DNA from: Phoronis ovalis
Lineage: Eukaryota; Phoronida; Phoronidae
Length of the DNA: 11,663 bases
Reading direction: 5' to 3'
NCBI GenBank assembly: GCA_028565635.1
Contig: JAOXYB010051391.1
Span: 1-11,663 of the forward strand
The position numbers and the translations under genes are program-made. The notes beneath the pieces were generated by a model that had not been told where the DNA came from, made no database searches, and worked only from the letters and a program-made list of their open reading frames with translations. Positions 1 through 8,110 of the stretch are shown one piece after another (position 1 is the stretch's first letter; the number at the start of each line of letters is the position of its first letter).

Positions 1-1743
1 AGGTGTTTGCATTCTATCTAATTGCGTATCTGTATGCGGCTTTTTACATTGCGCCAAAGTTTTTGCATGCTGTCTACTCGGTAACTGTATGTGGCTATTA
101 CATTGCGCCAAGGTTTTTGCATCCTATCTAATTTCGTATCGGTATGAAGCTTTTTACATTTCCCCAAGGTTTTTGCATGTAGTCTAATTTGTAACTGCAT
201 GTATCTAATTACATTGCGCCAAGGTGTTTGCATTCTATCTAATTGCGTATCTGTATGCGGCTTTATACATTACGGCAAGGTTTTTGCACGCTGTCCAATT
301 GTATATCTATGTGTGGCCTATTACATTGTGTGTGTTTTGCTTGTTGTCTACTTTGTAACTGTATGTGGCCATTACATTATGCCAGGGTGTTTGCATTTTA
401 TCTAATTGTGTATCTGCATGTGGCTTTATACATTGCTCCAAGGTTTTGTGTAACTGTATATGGCTATTACATTGCGCCAAGGTTTTTGCATATTGTCTTC
501 TTTGTAGCTGTATGTGGCTATTACATTGCTCCAAGGTTTATACATTCTATCTAATTGTGTATCTGCATGTGGCTTTATACATTGCGCCAAGGTTTTTGCA
601 TGTTATCTTCTTTGTAACTGTACGTGGCTATACACTGCGCCAATGTTTTCGCATGTTGTCTTCTTTGTAACTGTATGTGGCTATTACATTGCGCCAATGT
701 TTTTGCGTTCTATCTAATTGTGTATCTGTATGTGGCTTTATACACCAAGGTTTTTCACGCCGTCTAATTGTGTATCTATGTGTGGCTTATTACATTGGAT
801 TTTTGCATTCTATGTAATCGTGTATCTGGATGTGGCTTTATACATTGCGCCAAGGTTTTTGCATGTTATCTTCTTTGTAACTGTATGTGGCTATTATATT
901 GAGCCAAGGTTTTTGCATTCTGTCGAATCATCTGTATGTGGCTTTATACATTGCGCCATGGCTTTTGCACGCGGTCTAATTGCGTATCTATGTATGGCTT
1001 ATTACATTGCCAAGATGTTTGCATGTTGTCTACTTTGTAACTGTATGTGGCTATTACATTGCGCCAAGGTGTTTGCATTCTATCTAATCGTGTATCTATA
1101 TGTGGCTGTATACATTGCGCCAAGGCGTTTGCCTGTTATCTTCTTTGTAACTGTATATGGCTATTACATTGCGCCAAGGTTTTTGCATTCTAACTAATTG
1201 TGTATCTGTATGTGGCTTTTTACAATGCGCCAAGGTTTTTGCATGATGTCTACTTTGTAACTGTATATGGCTAACACATTGCGCCAAGATTTTTGCTTTC
1301 TATCTACTTTGTAACTGTATGTGGCTTTTTACATTGCGCTAAGGTTTTTGCATGCTGTCTTGTTTATTGTGACTGTATGTGGCTTATTACATTGCGCCAA
1401 GGTGTTTGCATTCTATCTAATCGTGTATCTGTATGTGGCTTTATACATTGCGCCAAGGTATTTGCATGTTATCTTCTTTGTAACTGTATGTGGCTATTAC
1501 CTTGCGCCAAGGTTTTTGCATGTTATCTTCTTTGTAACTGTATGTGGCTATACACTGAGCCAATGTTTTCGCATGTTGTCTTCTTTGTAACTGTATGATG
1601 TGGCTATTACATTGCGCCAAGGTTTTTGCGTTCGATCTAATTGTGTATCTGTATGTGGCTTGATACATTGCACCAAGGTTTTTCACGCCGTCTAATTGTG
1701 CATCTATGTGTGGCGTATTACATTGCGCCAAGATTTTTGCATG
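1..1743. repeat. Minisatellite array, about 32 units of 54-56 bp in three classes
   Basis: Units begin at the box AGGTTTTTGCAT and end in CATTGCGCCA, recurring every 54-56 bp from base 1 until a partial unit ends near 1743. Unit starts read include 1, 57, 111, 167, 222, 278, 384, 534, 590, 643, 697, 853, 1067, 1123, 1400, 1510, 1620 and 1675. Three classes are visible. Class A (about 56 bp) has TTCTATCTAATTGTGTATC followed by GGCTTTATACA. Class B (about 54 bp) has TGTTATCTTCTTTGTAACTG followed by GGCTATTACA. Class C (about 54 bp) has CACGCNGTCTAATTG and CTATGTGTGGCTTATTACA. I count roughly 12 A, 15 B, 4 C and one A/B hybrid, often alternating A-B. The array is cut by the left window edge, so its true length is unknown. 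Long open frames on both strands inside it come from the stop-poor unit and are not genes. Confidence 0.95.
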
Positions 1744-3047
1744 CTTTATTACTAAAATTTACCCTTTTTGATCGTTTTGTTCACGCACATGCGTACCAAC
1801 CGTATACTTCTCATATGAATACTGGATGCGCATTCTTAAAGATCTAGATGATCAATAAAAACGTATGATAGTTTGCTTATATGCGTACATGCAACTATTT
1901 AGTAGTGTCATATCAAAGGTGAAAAGAAGCATACTCTAATTTAAAATTTAATATTACTGCTTGTCTTTTAAGGAAATGATCGTATGACTAAGTGAGAAAT
2001 TGAACATTTTTTGGACGGAGATATTGATATGAAAACAAGGGACCTGTTGGAATGTGAGACATTTTATTTCATTTATTAATATTTTGTATCATGTGAAACT
2101 TGAAACCTCAGAGCCTATAATAGGATATCCAATATTTACTGATAAAAGGCATTCATAATATGCACATTAACTAACGACAACAGTTTCCCTGCATTAAATA
2201 CCTATAAACAGGTAAAGGTGACCATCTTTTACATTACCAGTCATAATTCACATCAATTTGCAAGACGGTTTTTCAAAGCGGGCAGCAAATTTACGAAAAG
2301 TCATATATATGCGTGTAAAACATTCAACATATGCAAGAATGTGTGTTTATATATCTTTTTTGTAGTGGAAGAAATGTCGCTTCTTGCCGATGATGATTAA
2401 CACGCGTTTACGGTGCAGAGAAAAGTGAATAGGAAGATATTACAGTTACATTTAGAAGTGACATGTAATTCACATGTTTACATTAGGAAATTTAAGTGAT
2501 ACTTATTTAACAATATATTACCGTTGAAAGATATTTGTTTTATATACAGGAATGTCTCATGCGGTGTTGATAGCCTGGCTGTACCGGCACAAAACTCTCC
2601 TGATTAACCCCTTCTGGCTCATCAGTTGATCATATGGACGAAATATCAATCAAATATAAATACAACATTCATAATGGTGAAACAGGGATTAGTATGACAC
2701 TTAGTGGAACCTAGGTTAAATATCCGGTAATAGTCTCTCTCCGTACGGTGCAAAGCCAGACATTGCTTTCAGAGCTACAGACGACACTTTTTATTAATTT
2801 CGTTGTTGATCATGCCGATGAGTTATAAATGTAACATTCATATTGTACATAGATAGCAGCGAGTATTATTACTCGGTCTCTGAACCTGCTATGAACCGAT
2901 AATTGCTCGTTATCTTTCGTTGATTTCCTGGTTATTTTTGTCTTAATTTATCTTTGATCCAATGGTAGTTAGACAAAAACTATTGTTAGATACATCAACT
3001 GTTTTTGTGTTTACGATTAATTATGTGTCTAACAGGCTGGTGATTCA
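1744..3047. other. AT-rich intergenic stretch, no supportable gene
   Basis: No open frame with recognisable protein content, and no exon with convincing splice sites, is seen on either strand. A 60-codon frame at 2218-2400 begins at GTG and resembles nothing. Two segments near 2627-2680 and 2805-2845 share TTGATCAT and, a little further on, TATAAAT and AACATTCATA, which hints at an old duplication with an offset of about 175 bp. The right end may include the 3' untranslated region of the minus-strand LRR gene; AATAAA occurs on the minus strand at 2790-2795. Confidence 0.5.
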
Positions 3048-3053
3048 TTTAAT
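3048..3053 (-). terminator. Candidate poly(A) signal ATTAAA of the LRR gene
   Basis: ATTAAA on the minus strand lies about 120 nt beyond the TAA stop (3174-3172) of the LRR receptor gene. ATTAAA is the commonest variant of the animal hexamer. A perfect AATAAA lies further out at 2790-2795, so either or both could be used. In DNA this AT-rich such hexamers also arise by chance. Confidence 0.3.
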
Positions 3054-3171
3054 TTAAAGATTGAGGCACTTACATAGTTAGTTGAGCAGAGTTAAAACAA
3101 GCTTAGATAGTAGTGCTTATCCTCGGCATTCGCATCATCTCCCCTGAATTTTCCACCTCTGTTGATTTCAT

Positions 3172-6152
3172 TTACAAGTGTAATACATTGGAGTCATTAT
3201 CGCCATTATTTAATTCTTGAATAGTATAATAGTAATGAGTATCTCGATTAAGAGATTTGTCCTGTGTGTCATCGCGTGACCCTGGAATATTACAATAGGA
3301 ATGAGTGCCCTGAATACGAGGCTGACTGGTTGAGTTTGTACTGGTTGAGCTTTGCGTGTCGTTACGTGATTGCGGAATATTATAATAGGGATGAGTATCC
3401 TGAATATGTGGTTCAGTGGTTGTACTGGGAGAATGCAGCGTAACAGGTAGTAGATATGAATCTGTCACGATTGTTTCTGGCAAATTTTCATACGATTGTT
3501 CCCTTTCACTGTCACTTGTCTCTTGTGACATTTCATATGTATGAGAGTCTCGTATAACAGACTCTTCGTCTGTGTTATTTACTGTAGAATGATCTGAAAC
3601 GTTACGCAGAGCAGTTGATGTGAGGTCTTGCTTGTTCTTAACATTACGTCTACGACGACATGTTATAACAACAATGATTATACCGATAACTACTATTACA
3701 GTGACTGCAGCCGCTGTTAAACCCACGATAACTGGTAATTGTACGTCGTTATGCATCATTGATGCTGCTATTGAACCTACGGTAACTGTTAATTTTACGT
3801 CGTTATGCGTCATTGATTCTGCTGTTGAACCTAAGGTAACTGTTAATTGACCGTCGTTATGCACCACTGATTCTGTTGTTGTGGTTGCACAAGGAATACA
3901 TTTATCTCCTGTAGCATTTTCACAGACATCAAACTTATCTCTGTTATTTATGAGTGCTGATCTGTAAGGCGTAACGCAGTGTACCGTTGACAACGTGTAG
4001 CTTATTGTAGATTTTGTGATATCCAGACTTACAAGCCATTCCACACAACAGTCACAATGAAATGGATTGTTTGATAAATCTATGTTTTTCGTACTTATAA
4101 TCCATCTTGCGTCATCAGACAGGCTTTTTATAGCATTATTTGAAAGGCTGAGGTTTTTAAGAGTATGCAAGCCTTCAAACATGACATCTTTTATTGTCGT
4201 TATTTGATTGTTATACAACCACAGGTACCTCAGATTGAACAAACCTTCAAACGCACCCTCTTCAACAGTTCTAATACTATTATTATACATCCACAGTGTC
4301 ACAAGATATTTCAATCCCTCAAACGTTTTGCTTTCTATCATGAATAGTTTATTATCATAAAGCGATAGTGTTTCTAGTAGGGACATTTCCGCAAACGCTC
4401 CCTTTTCAATAGTTGCTATGCTATTGTTATACAGTCTCATATACCGTAGATTGACTAGTCCTTCAAACATTCCCTGCTCTATCACCGATAATCGATTTCC
4501 ACCTAGCTGAAGATAGGTTAGCTGAGATAACCCTGCAAAAGCACCTTTCTTAACAGTTGATATGTTCATGTCATACAGCCACAGATTCTGAAGACTGGTC
4601 AATCCGTCAAACGATCCATTTTCTATTGCCGATAAATGATTGGATGAAAGCGAAAGGTTTTGCAGTAGGGACAACTCCATAAACGCGCCCTTTTCAATAG
4701 TTGCTATATTATTGTTATGCAGCCACAGAGACCGTAGATTGACCAGTCCTTCAAACATTCCCTTTTGTATCGTTGAAATCTCATTGTCAGAAATGTATAG
4801 CTCAAGCAGATTCGTGAACATCCTAAAAGCTCCCAACTCCACTGAACGAATCGAACATTCTCTCAAATCGATCAGTGCAATATTTTGCCGGTAGTTTGCC
4901 TCTAAAAAGTCCTTAGTAACTGCTTCGGTATCTGGACATCTCGCGTGAGTTGTGAAAATAAGGCAAATGGCAATAAGGGTGATGATATTAAACCTGTAAA
5001 AAAGGGAAAAAATGGAATTTTATTATTTGGGTTCCAACTTAGCGGGCAGGATCGTATAAATATTGTACTTGAGTTTAATTATTGTTCATAAAAAAACTGT
5101 TATACTGTATCATTATCACAATTGATTTTTTAGCCACCATTAATTTGATTATACTTCTTACAATAGGCAAAGGTCAATAATACTCCATCTGTATCACGTC
5201 ATAGTTGAGCGTTCAACCAAACGATTGGTGGTATTTGAGCAATAGAAATGATGTTTGCGGTGTAGCAAGGTAGAGAGAACGCCAGGACACATGACTCAGA
5301 GATATTTTATTTAATCAGTTAATGCGAGATGTTATTGCATTATAGCGTAATCCCGAGCCTCTTGGCGTATCACTTGCTTACAGTAGTAACACACTGCCGC
5401 AATCGTTTACATAGTAACAAATCCATTTTATTAGAGAATTGTGAAAGATTAAAAAAACGTAAACCATTGTGCTTCGTTTTTCCGGTTAATGATATGCTAG
5501 CGTCATTACTGACGGAACTACATACTCAGTGCGCATGGTCATATCGGCCTCGACCAATAAACGTGTATTGCCTACTAGTGCCAATATGAACACTATGTGT
5601 ATATTGAGAAGTTAATTATGATGTACACTTGTAAAATATATTAGCTAGTAAAGAAAACTAATGCTGGTCAAAACTAAGGGACAAGATCAGCAGTGGCACA
5701 CATGTCCATTGCGTGAGTCAGAAGGCAGAACGTAAAGTTGTCCTGCAATGTAATAGATTTGAAAGTCAAAGACATTCTCCTTGCACAAGAAGATTTAAAT
5801 CATAATATTTAATTGACAAAATTTCATAAATGAATGTTTGAAGCTGATAAATAATTATATATCTTTCACAGATACGTAATCTAGTTCGTTGTATATGTAG
5901 AATAATTAAGTGATTTACAAGCACACCCTGCACAAAAAATTGCACTTACCCTGATGTACAAGGACCCTGGCTATTCAGTCCATTACGAAGAGCGCTGTAA
6001 AATATAATTAACACTGGTGATACAAAATATCGCTTCATTTAATTGAATTTAATCAAGCTAAATTCTACTTACATTTTCACTTGATTTGTTTTGGTCACAT
6101 TTCTAGATCTAGACATTTTAACAGCTCTTCGATCTCTCTGGTTGCTTTCCAT
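3172..6152 (-). CDS. LRR single-pass transmembrane receptor (three exons)
   Basis: Probable cell-surface recognition or adhesion receptor. The model joins 6152-6073, 5994-5950 and 4993-3172 on the minus strand (648 aa from ATG 6152; 636 aa from ATG 6116). Exon 3 is the firm part: TTTTTTTACAG precedes base 4993, and the frame runs unbroken to TAA at 3174-3172. Counting exon 3's first full codon (F) as residue 1, it shows a signal-peptide core FNIITLIAICLIFTTHA, a degenerate N-cap with one cysteine (RCP), 11 LRRs of 24 residues (about 41-303; pattern LxLxxNxIxxIxxGaFxGLxxLxx), an LRRCT cap (about 304-357; NPFHCDCCVEWL then two more cysteines), a CIPC motif, three 18-residue stalk repeats (374-427), a membrane helix (421-445) and the stop-transfer run RRRR. 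The 161-residue tail has YENL, YYNI, YCNI and YYTI. There are six N-glycosylation sequons. No TIR, Ig or kinase domain is present, so it is not a Toll receptor. The receptor class is clear; the ligand and the exact start are not. The N-terminal exons are inferred from splice sites and phase. Confidence 0.88.
3262..3414 (-). repeat. Duplicated tyrosine motif in the receptor tail
   Basis: Two 21-residue copies of the pattern xPxIQxTHxYxNIPxSRxDTQ occur, one with YYNIP and one with YCNIP. A third partial copy follows (RDTHYYYTIQ, near 3240). Each full copy presents a pYxN-type site. By established knowledge of SH2 specificity, pYxN is the Grb2-type motif; use here is inferred. Confidence 0.8.
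3712..3873 (-). repeat. Three 54-bp coding repeats forming the juxtamembrane stalk
   Basis: Three consecutive 18-residue units share the core HNDxxLxVxxGxxA: ESVVHNDGQLTVTLGSTA, ESMTHNDVKLTVTVGSIA and ASMMHNDVQLPVIVGLTA. The third unit runs straight into the membrane helix (VIVGLTAAAVTVIVV...). The unit therefore spans the stalk and the start of the helix. No family is recognised for these repeats. Confidence 0.9.
4225..4800 (-). repeat. 288-bp duplication of a four-LRR block inside the receptor
   Basis: LRR2-5 (4800-4513) and LRR6-9 (4512-4225) are successive copies of one four-repeat block. LRR3 and LRR7 share IATIEKGAF, LRR2 and LRR6 share GMFEGLVNLR, and LRR5 and LRR9 share a tryptophan or glutamine start and a V(K/E)(K/E)GAF core. 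The DNA is similar too: AGTAGGGACA is followed by an almost identical CCCTTTTCAATAGTTGCTAT segment at offsets of exactly 288 bp. The block structure indicates growth of the ectodomain by duplication of four LRRs together. Confidence 0.8.
4994..5949 (-). other. LRR gene intron 2 (956 bp)
   Basis: It begins with GTAAGT at 5949 and ends with a T-rich tract and ACAG at 4997-4994 on the minus strand. It holds no further exon that I can support. A plus-strand frame at 5329-5589 (86 codons, non-ATG start) shows no recognisable domain and is treated as chance. Confidence 0.6.
5950..5994 (-). other. LRR gene exon 2, 45-nt symmetric small exon (inferred)
   Basis: The exon is bounded by TATATTTTACAG on its 5' side and by a GTAAGT donor after ATCAGG on its 3' side. 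At 45 nt it is a multiple of three. It is open in the frame that links exon 1 to exon 3, adding about 15 polar residues (ALRNGLNSQGPCTSG) before the hydrophobic signal core. The intron to exon 1 is only 78 bp, with a possible branch site GTTAAT. Because phase is the same on both sides, the exon can be included or skipped without a frame change. It could instead be a chance pair of splice-like sites. Confidence 0.5.
6073..6152 (-). other. LRR gene exon 1 (first coding exon, inferred)
   Basis: The exon ends GAAAAT followed by the perfect donor GTAAGT (6072-6067). The frame that matches the downstream exons has three in-frame ATGs, at 6176, 6152 and 6116, below an in-frame TAA about 10 codons further upstream. 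ATG 6152 has the best context (A at -3, G at +4); ATG 6116 also has A at -3. The encoded segment is short and basic (MSRSRNVTKTNQVK from 6116), as expected for an n-region before a hydrophobic signal core. The exon ends after two bases of a codon (AT), matching the single leading base of both exon 2 and exon 3. Confidence 0.55.
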
Positions 6153-6188
6153 TATGTTTGTATTAATACTGGACATGTATTGCAAAAC

Positions 6189-6194
6189 TTTATA
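6189..6194 (-). promoter_or_regulatory. Possible TATA box of the LRR gene
   Basis: TATAAA on the minus strand lies 42 bp upstream of ATG 6152 and 78 bp upstream of ATG 6116. A start site about 30 bp downstream would give a very short leader before 6152 and a workable one before 6116, which would favour the 6116 start. The surroundings are AT-rich, so this may be chance. Confidence 0.2.
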
Positions 6195-6523
6195 ATAGTA
6201 TTTTTAATACGCGTCAGCACCTTAATTGCCTTTACCGAAATATGTAAACAACACACAGTGCAAAAATAAGTGACAGCTACACTTTATTTCCTTGGGTTTT
6301 TGTAAGAAAATATATCGTTACTTTTGTAGGCAGTTTCGATATCCAATTTAGTGAGTAAAATGTCAGATCCCACTTTTTATGATTCGCGCATGAATCTCAA
6401 ACAAGTAAACAAGGCAATAAGGAGATTGAAGTGAACAGACTAAACATCTGTCCGTGTATTGCATGCTTAAGGTCTGTACCTAGCTTGATCATCCGACATA
6501 ATTTTAACTGCAACTCTTATAGA
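6195..6523. other. Upstream flank of the LRR gene, nothing recognised
   Basis: AT-rich sequence between the inferred first exon and the repeat cluster. No gene, RNA or clear regulatory motif is seen. Confidence 0.4.
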
Positions 6524-6610
6524 TCTTTTACATCAGTGTTTTTAATTATCTTGCAACTTTTTTTTTTTACTATCATATATATATATATATATATATTGGG
6601 TGTTTGCCGT
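6524..6610 (+). repeat. Direct repeat copy of the arm of the neighbouring element, with (AT)11
   Basis: The segment from TCTTTTACATCAGTG to GGGTGTTTGCCG is repeated at 6677-6754, 153 bp to the right, inside the left arm of the inverted-repeat element. A run of 11 AT dinucleotides at 6575-6596 is the only strongly expanded part. It may be the remnant of a second, truncated element copy, or a tandem duplication of part of the arm. Confidence 0.75.
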
Positions 6611-6615
6611 GGATA

Positions 6616-7280
6616 GACTTGCTCAAGTCCTTGTGGACTTTAAAAAAAAAAAAAATGTTTATTTCTCTTTTTTATGTCTTTTACATCTGTGTTTTTAATT
6701 ATCTTGCAAATTTTTTTTTTCTTACTATCATATATATGTTGGGTGTTTGCCGTTCACAAGGACTTGTAAATTTCGCAAGCCTTCCAGTGAAATGAATAAT
6801 TCATGACCTTGTGACGTCATATTTAAATATCTTGGTCACGTGACAATAACATATAAACATGCCCGTTTGCGCACATAAAAAAACATTTTTCCCGTTGGCG
6901 TATGCCACCACAACCTTCCGCTGCTCTTCATACAGTGCTTCGAAGCCTACACAACGAATTCCATGCTATATTGCTCTCTCAATATCCATTTTATAACGAA
7001 AGATATGCAACAAAAATATAACACATGTGATCAACGATAATTCCAATATGGCGGATATATATGACGTCACCCTATGGAATTCAGGAAGGTGTAAGGGGGC
7101 GCTACGGTCGCAGAGTGCGAACTTTACAAGTCCCTGTGGACGGCAAACACTCAACATATATATGATAATAAAAAAAAAAAATGTTTGTTCGAGATAATTA
7201 AAAACACTGATGTAAAAGACATAAAAAAGAGAAACAAACATTATTTTTTTTTTTTAAGTTCACAAGGACTTGAGCAAGTC
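6616..7280. mobile_element. 665-bp non-autonomous DNA element with long inverted repeats, TA flanks
   Basis: The ends are GACTTGCTCAAGTC...GACTTGAGCAAGTC, flanked on both sides by TA (6614-6615, 7281-7282). The inverted arms run about 162-165 bp (6616-6777 and 7116-7280). They share, in order, the end hairpin, an A-run, TATGTCTTTTACATC, GTGTTTTTAATTATC, a T-run, CATATATATGTTG, GTGTTTGCCG and GACTTGTAAA. Each end is itself a small palindrome (GACTTG, CT, CAAGTC). The core has no transposase. TA flanks fit a Tc1/mariner-type origin, but TA is common in such AT-rich DNA, so the superfamily is uncertain. A 91-codon minus-strand frame across the right arm is not a gene. Confidence 0.75.
6812..6844. 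promoter_or_regulatory. CRE palindrome and E-box palindrome in the element core
   Basis: TGACGTCA (6812-6819) is a perfect CRE/ATF palindrome, and GTCACGTGAC (6835-6844) is a perfect 10-bp palindrome with a CACGTG E-box. A second TGACGTCA lies at 7062-7069, in the inverted counterpart of the first. The motifs are seen directly; binding and effect on the LRR gene, whose first exon lies about 650 bp away, are inference. Confidence 0.35.
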
Positions 7281-7282
7281 TA

Positions 7283-7832
7283 TATAGCCACATGCTCGCC
7301 AATAGACATTATGAGAAACTGTACTTCGTAAGTGCTGCACATACTTCACTATTAATTTCATATAATGCTGCATCTGTCTTCATTAAAAAAGTCTTACTAC
7401 TATAAATAAGGTAACCCACAAATAATGGTTAATATCCCTTGAATTTATACCAGTACAGTAACACAATTTTGCAGTTAAGATCTCACTAAATCATTTCTAC
7501 TTCTATTATTGCGTATTACTAATGAGTAATATGCCATAATGACGTTAACAATTACATATTTGTAAACCACTGTGCACATATAATGCATTTAATACGTTAT
7601 CAACATTGTACGTGTACAAGTTTGATGCTCATACAGTATAGTTATGTTATCTAGGAATATTTATTTGAAAATACTGCGAAAGTCTGTCTTTTTTAAAGAC
7701 TTTTCTTGTTTAATATTTGGCATGTTTATTAATTTATTTTTCTTCTAATTGTATAACTAAGCAATAGCTCGAAAACTGTTACAGTTATAGACATCGTACT
7801 TGAGATGTAACATCTGTACCATATAACATTGC
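7283..7832. other. AT-rich intergenic stretch, nothing recognised
   Basis: No exon-like segment, RNA gene or repeat with clear structure was seen on either strand. Confidence 0.4.
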
Positions 7833-7872
7833 TGACCTTGAGGCCAAAAGGTCATCTGGAGGTCCAAGGTAA
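7833..7872 (+). repeat. Nuclear-receptor-motif repeat, copy 1
   Basis: A segment of about 40 bp starts TGACCTTGAGG and continues through AAAAGGTCATCTGGAGGTCC. It contains AGGTCA and AGGTCC half-sites separated by five bases (7849-7865). A near-identical segment occurs 241 bp to the right (8074-8110). The sequence outside this core is not obviously shared, so it looks like a dispersed short repeat or a conserved core. Confidence 0.7.
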
Positions 7873-8073
7873 AATATCTAAAATTGCTCGAAATGCTCCA
7901 AAATGATGGTACTAGGTTATAAAAGGTTGTTTTTTAGAACATTTAGGTATTACAAGGTGAAATTTATTTTAACTATCTTTTTAACTAATTTTATGGAAGA
8001 AACATGATGTAAGTCGAAACTAGTAATTCAACAGGTTTGTCATTTAATATACGACAGTTAGAGTGGGGAGAGT

Positions 8074-8110
8074 TGACCTTGAGGTCGAAAGGTCATCTGG
8101 AGGTCAAAGT
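8074..8110 (+). repeat. Nuclear-receptor-motif repeat, copy 2
   Basis: Second copy of the 7833-7872 segment, differing at a few positions (GGTCG for GGCCA and GGTCA for GGTCC). These changes make the half-sites more perfect than in copy 1. A further AAAGGTCA stands alone near 8163. A 104-codon frame starting at a GTG at 8063 overlaps this copy and shows no recognisable domain. Confidence 0.7.
8090..8106 (+). promoter_or_regulatory. Perfect DR5-type hormone response element
   Basis: AGGTCA-TCTGG-AGGTCA is two perfect half-sites in direct orientation with a five-base spacer. DR5 is the classical RAR/RXR response-element layout. An imperfect half-site AGGTCG lies two bases upstream (DR2 spacing), and the inverted half-site TGACCT is at 8074-8079. 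The nearest gene start is about 2 kb away on either side, so any target is unknown. Confidence 0.35.

Noticed and set aside
199-1731. Several open frames of 60-159 codons on both strands with repeated hydrophobic and cysteine-containing peptides
   Set aside because: They follow the stop-poor 54-56-bp minisatellite unit, change frame between units, occur on both strands and start and stop at unit variants. They are by-products of the repeat.
2218-2400. 60-codon plus-strand frame
   Set aside because: Starts at GTG, has no domain, signal or convincing splice sites, and length is within chance.
3620-3850. Plus-strand frame with isoleucine/threonine-rich repeats
   Set aside because: It is the antisense reading of the receptor's stalk and membrane-helix repeats.
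5329-5589. 86-codon plus-strand frame
   Set aside because: Lies inside the LRR gene's intron on the other strand, non-ATG start, nothing recognisable in the product.
6966-7241. 91-codon minus-strand frame with a hydrophobic start
   Set aside because: It is read from the right arm of the inverted-repeat element; the matching left arm gives a different broken frame.
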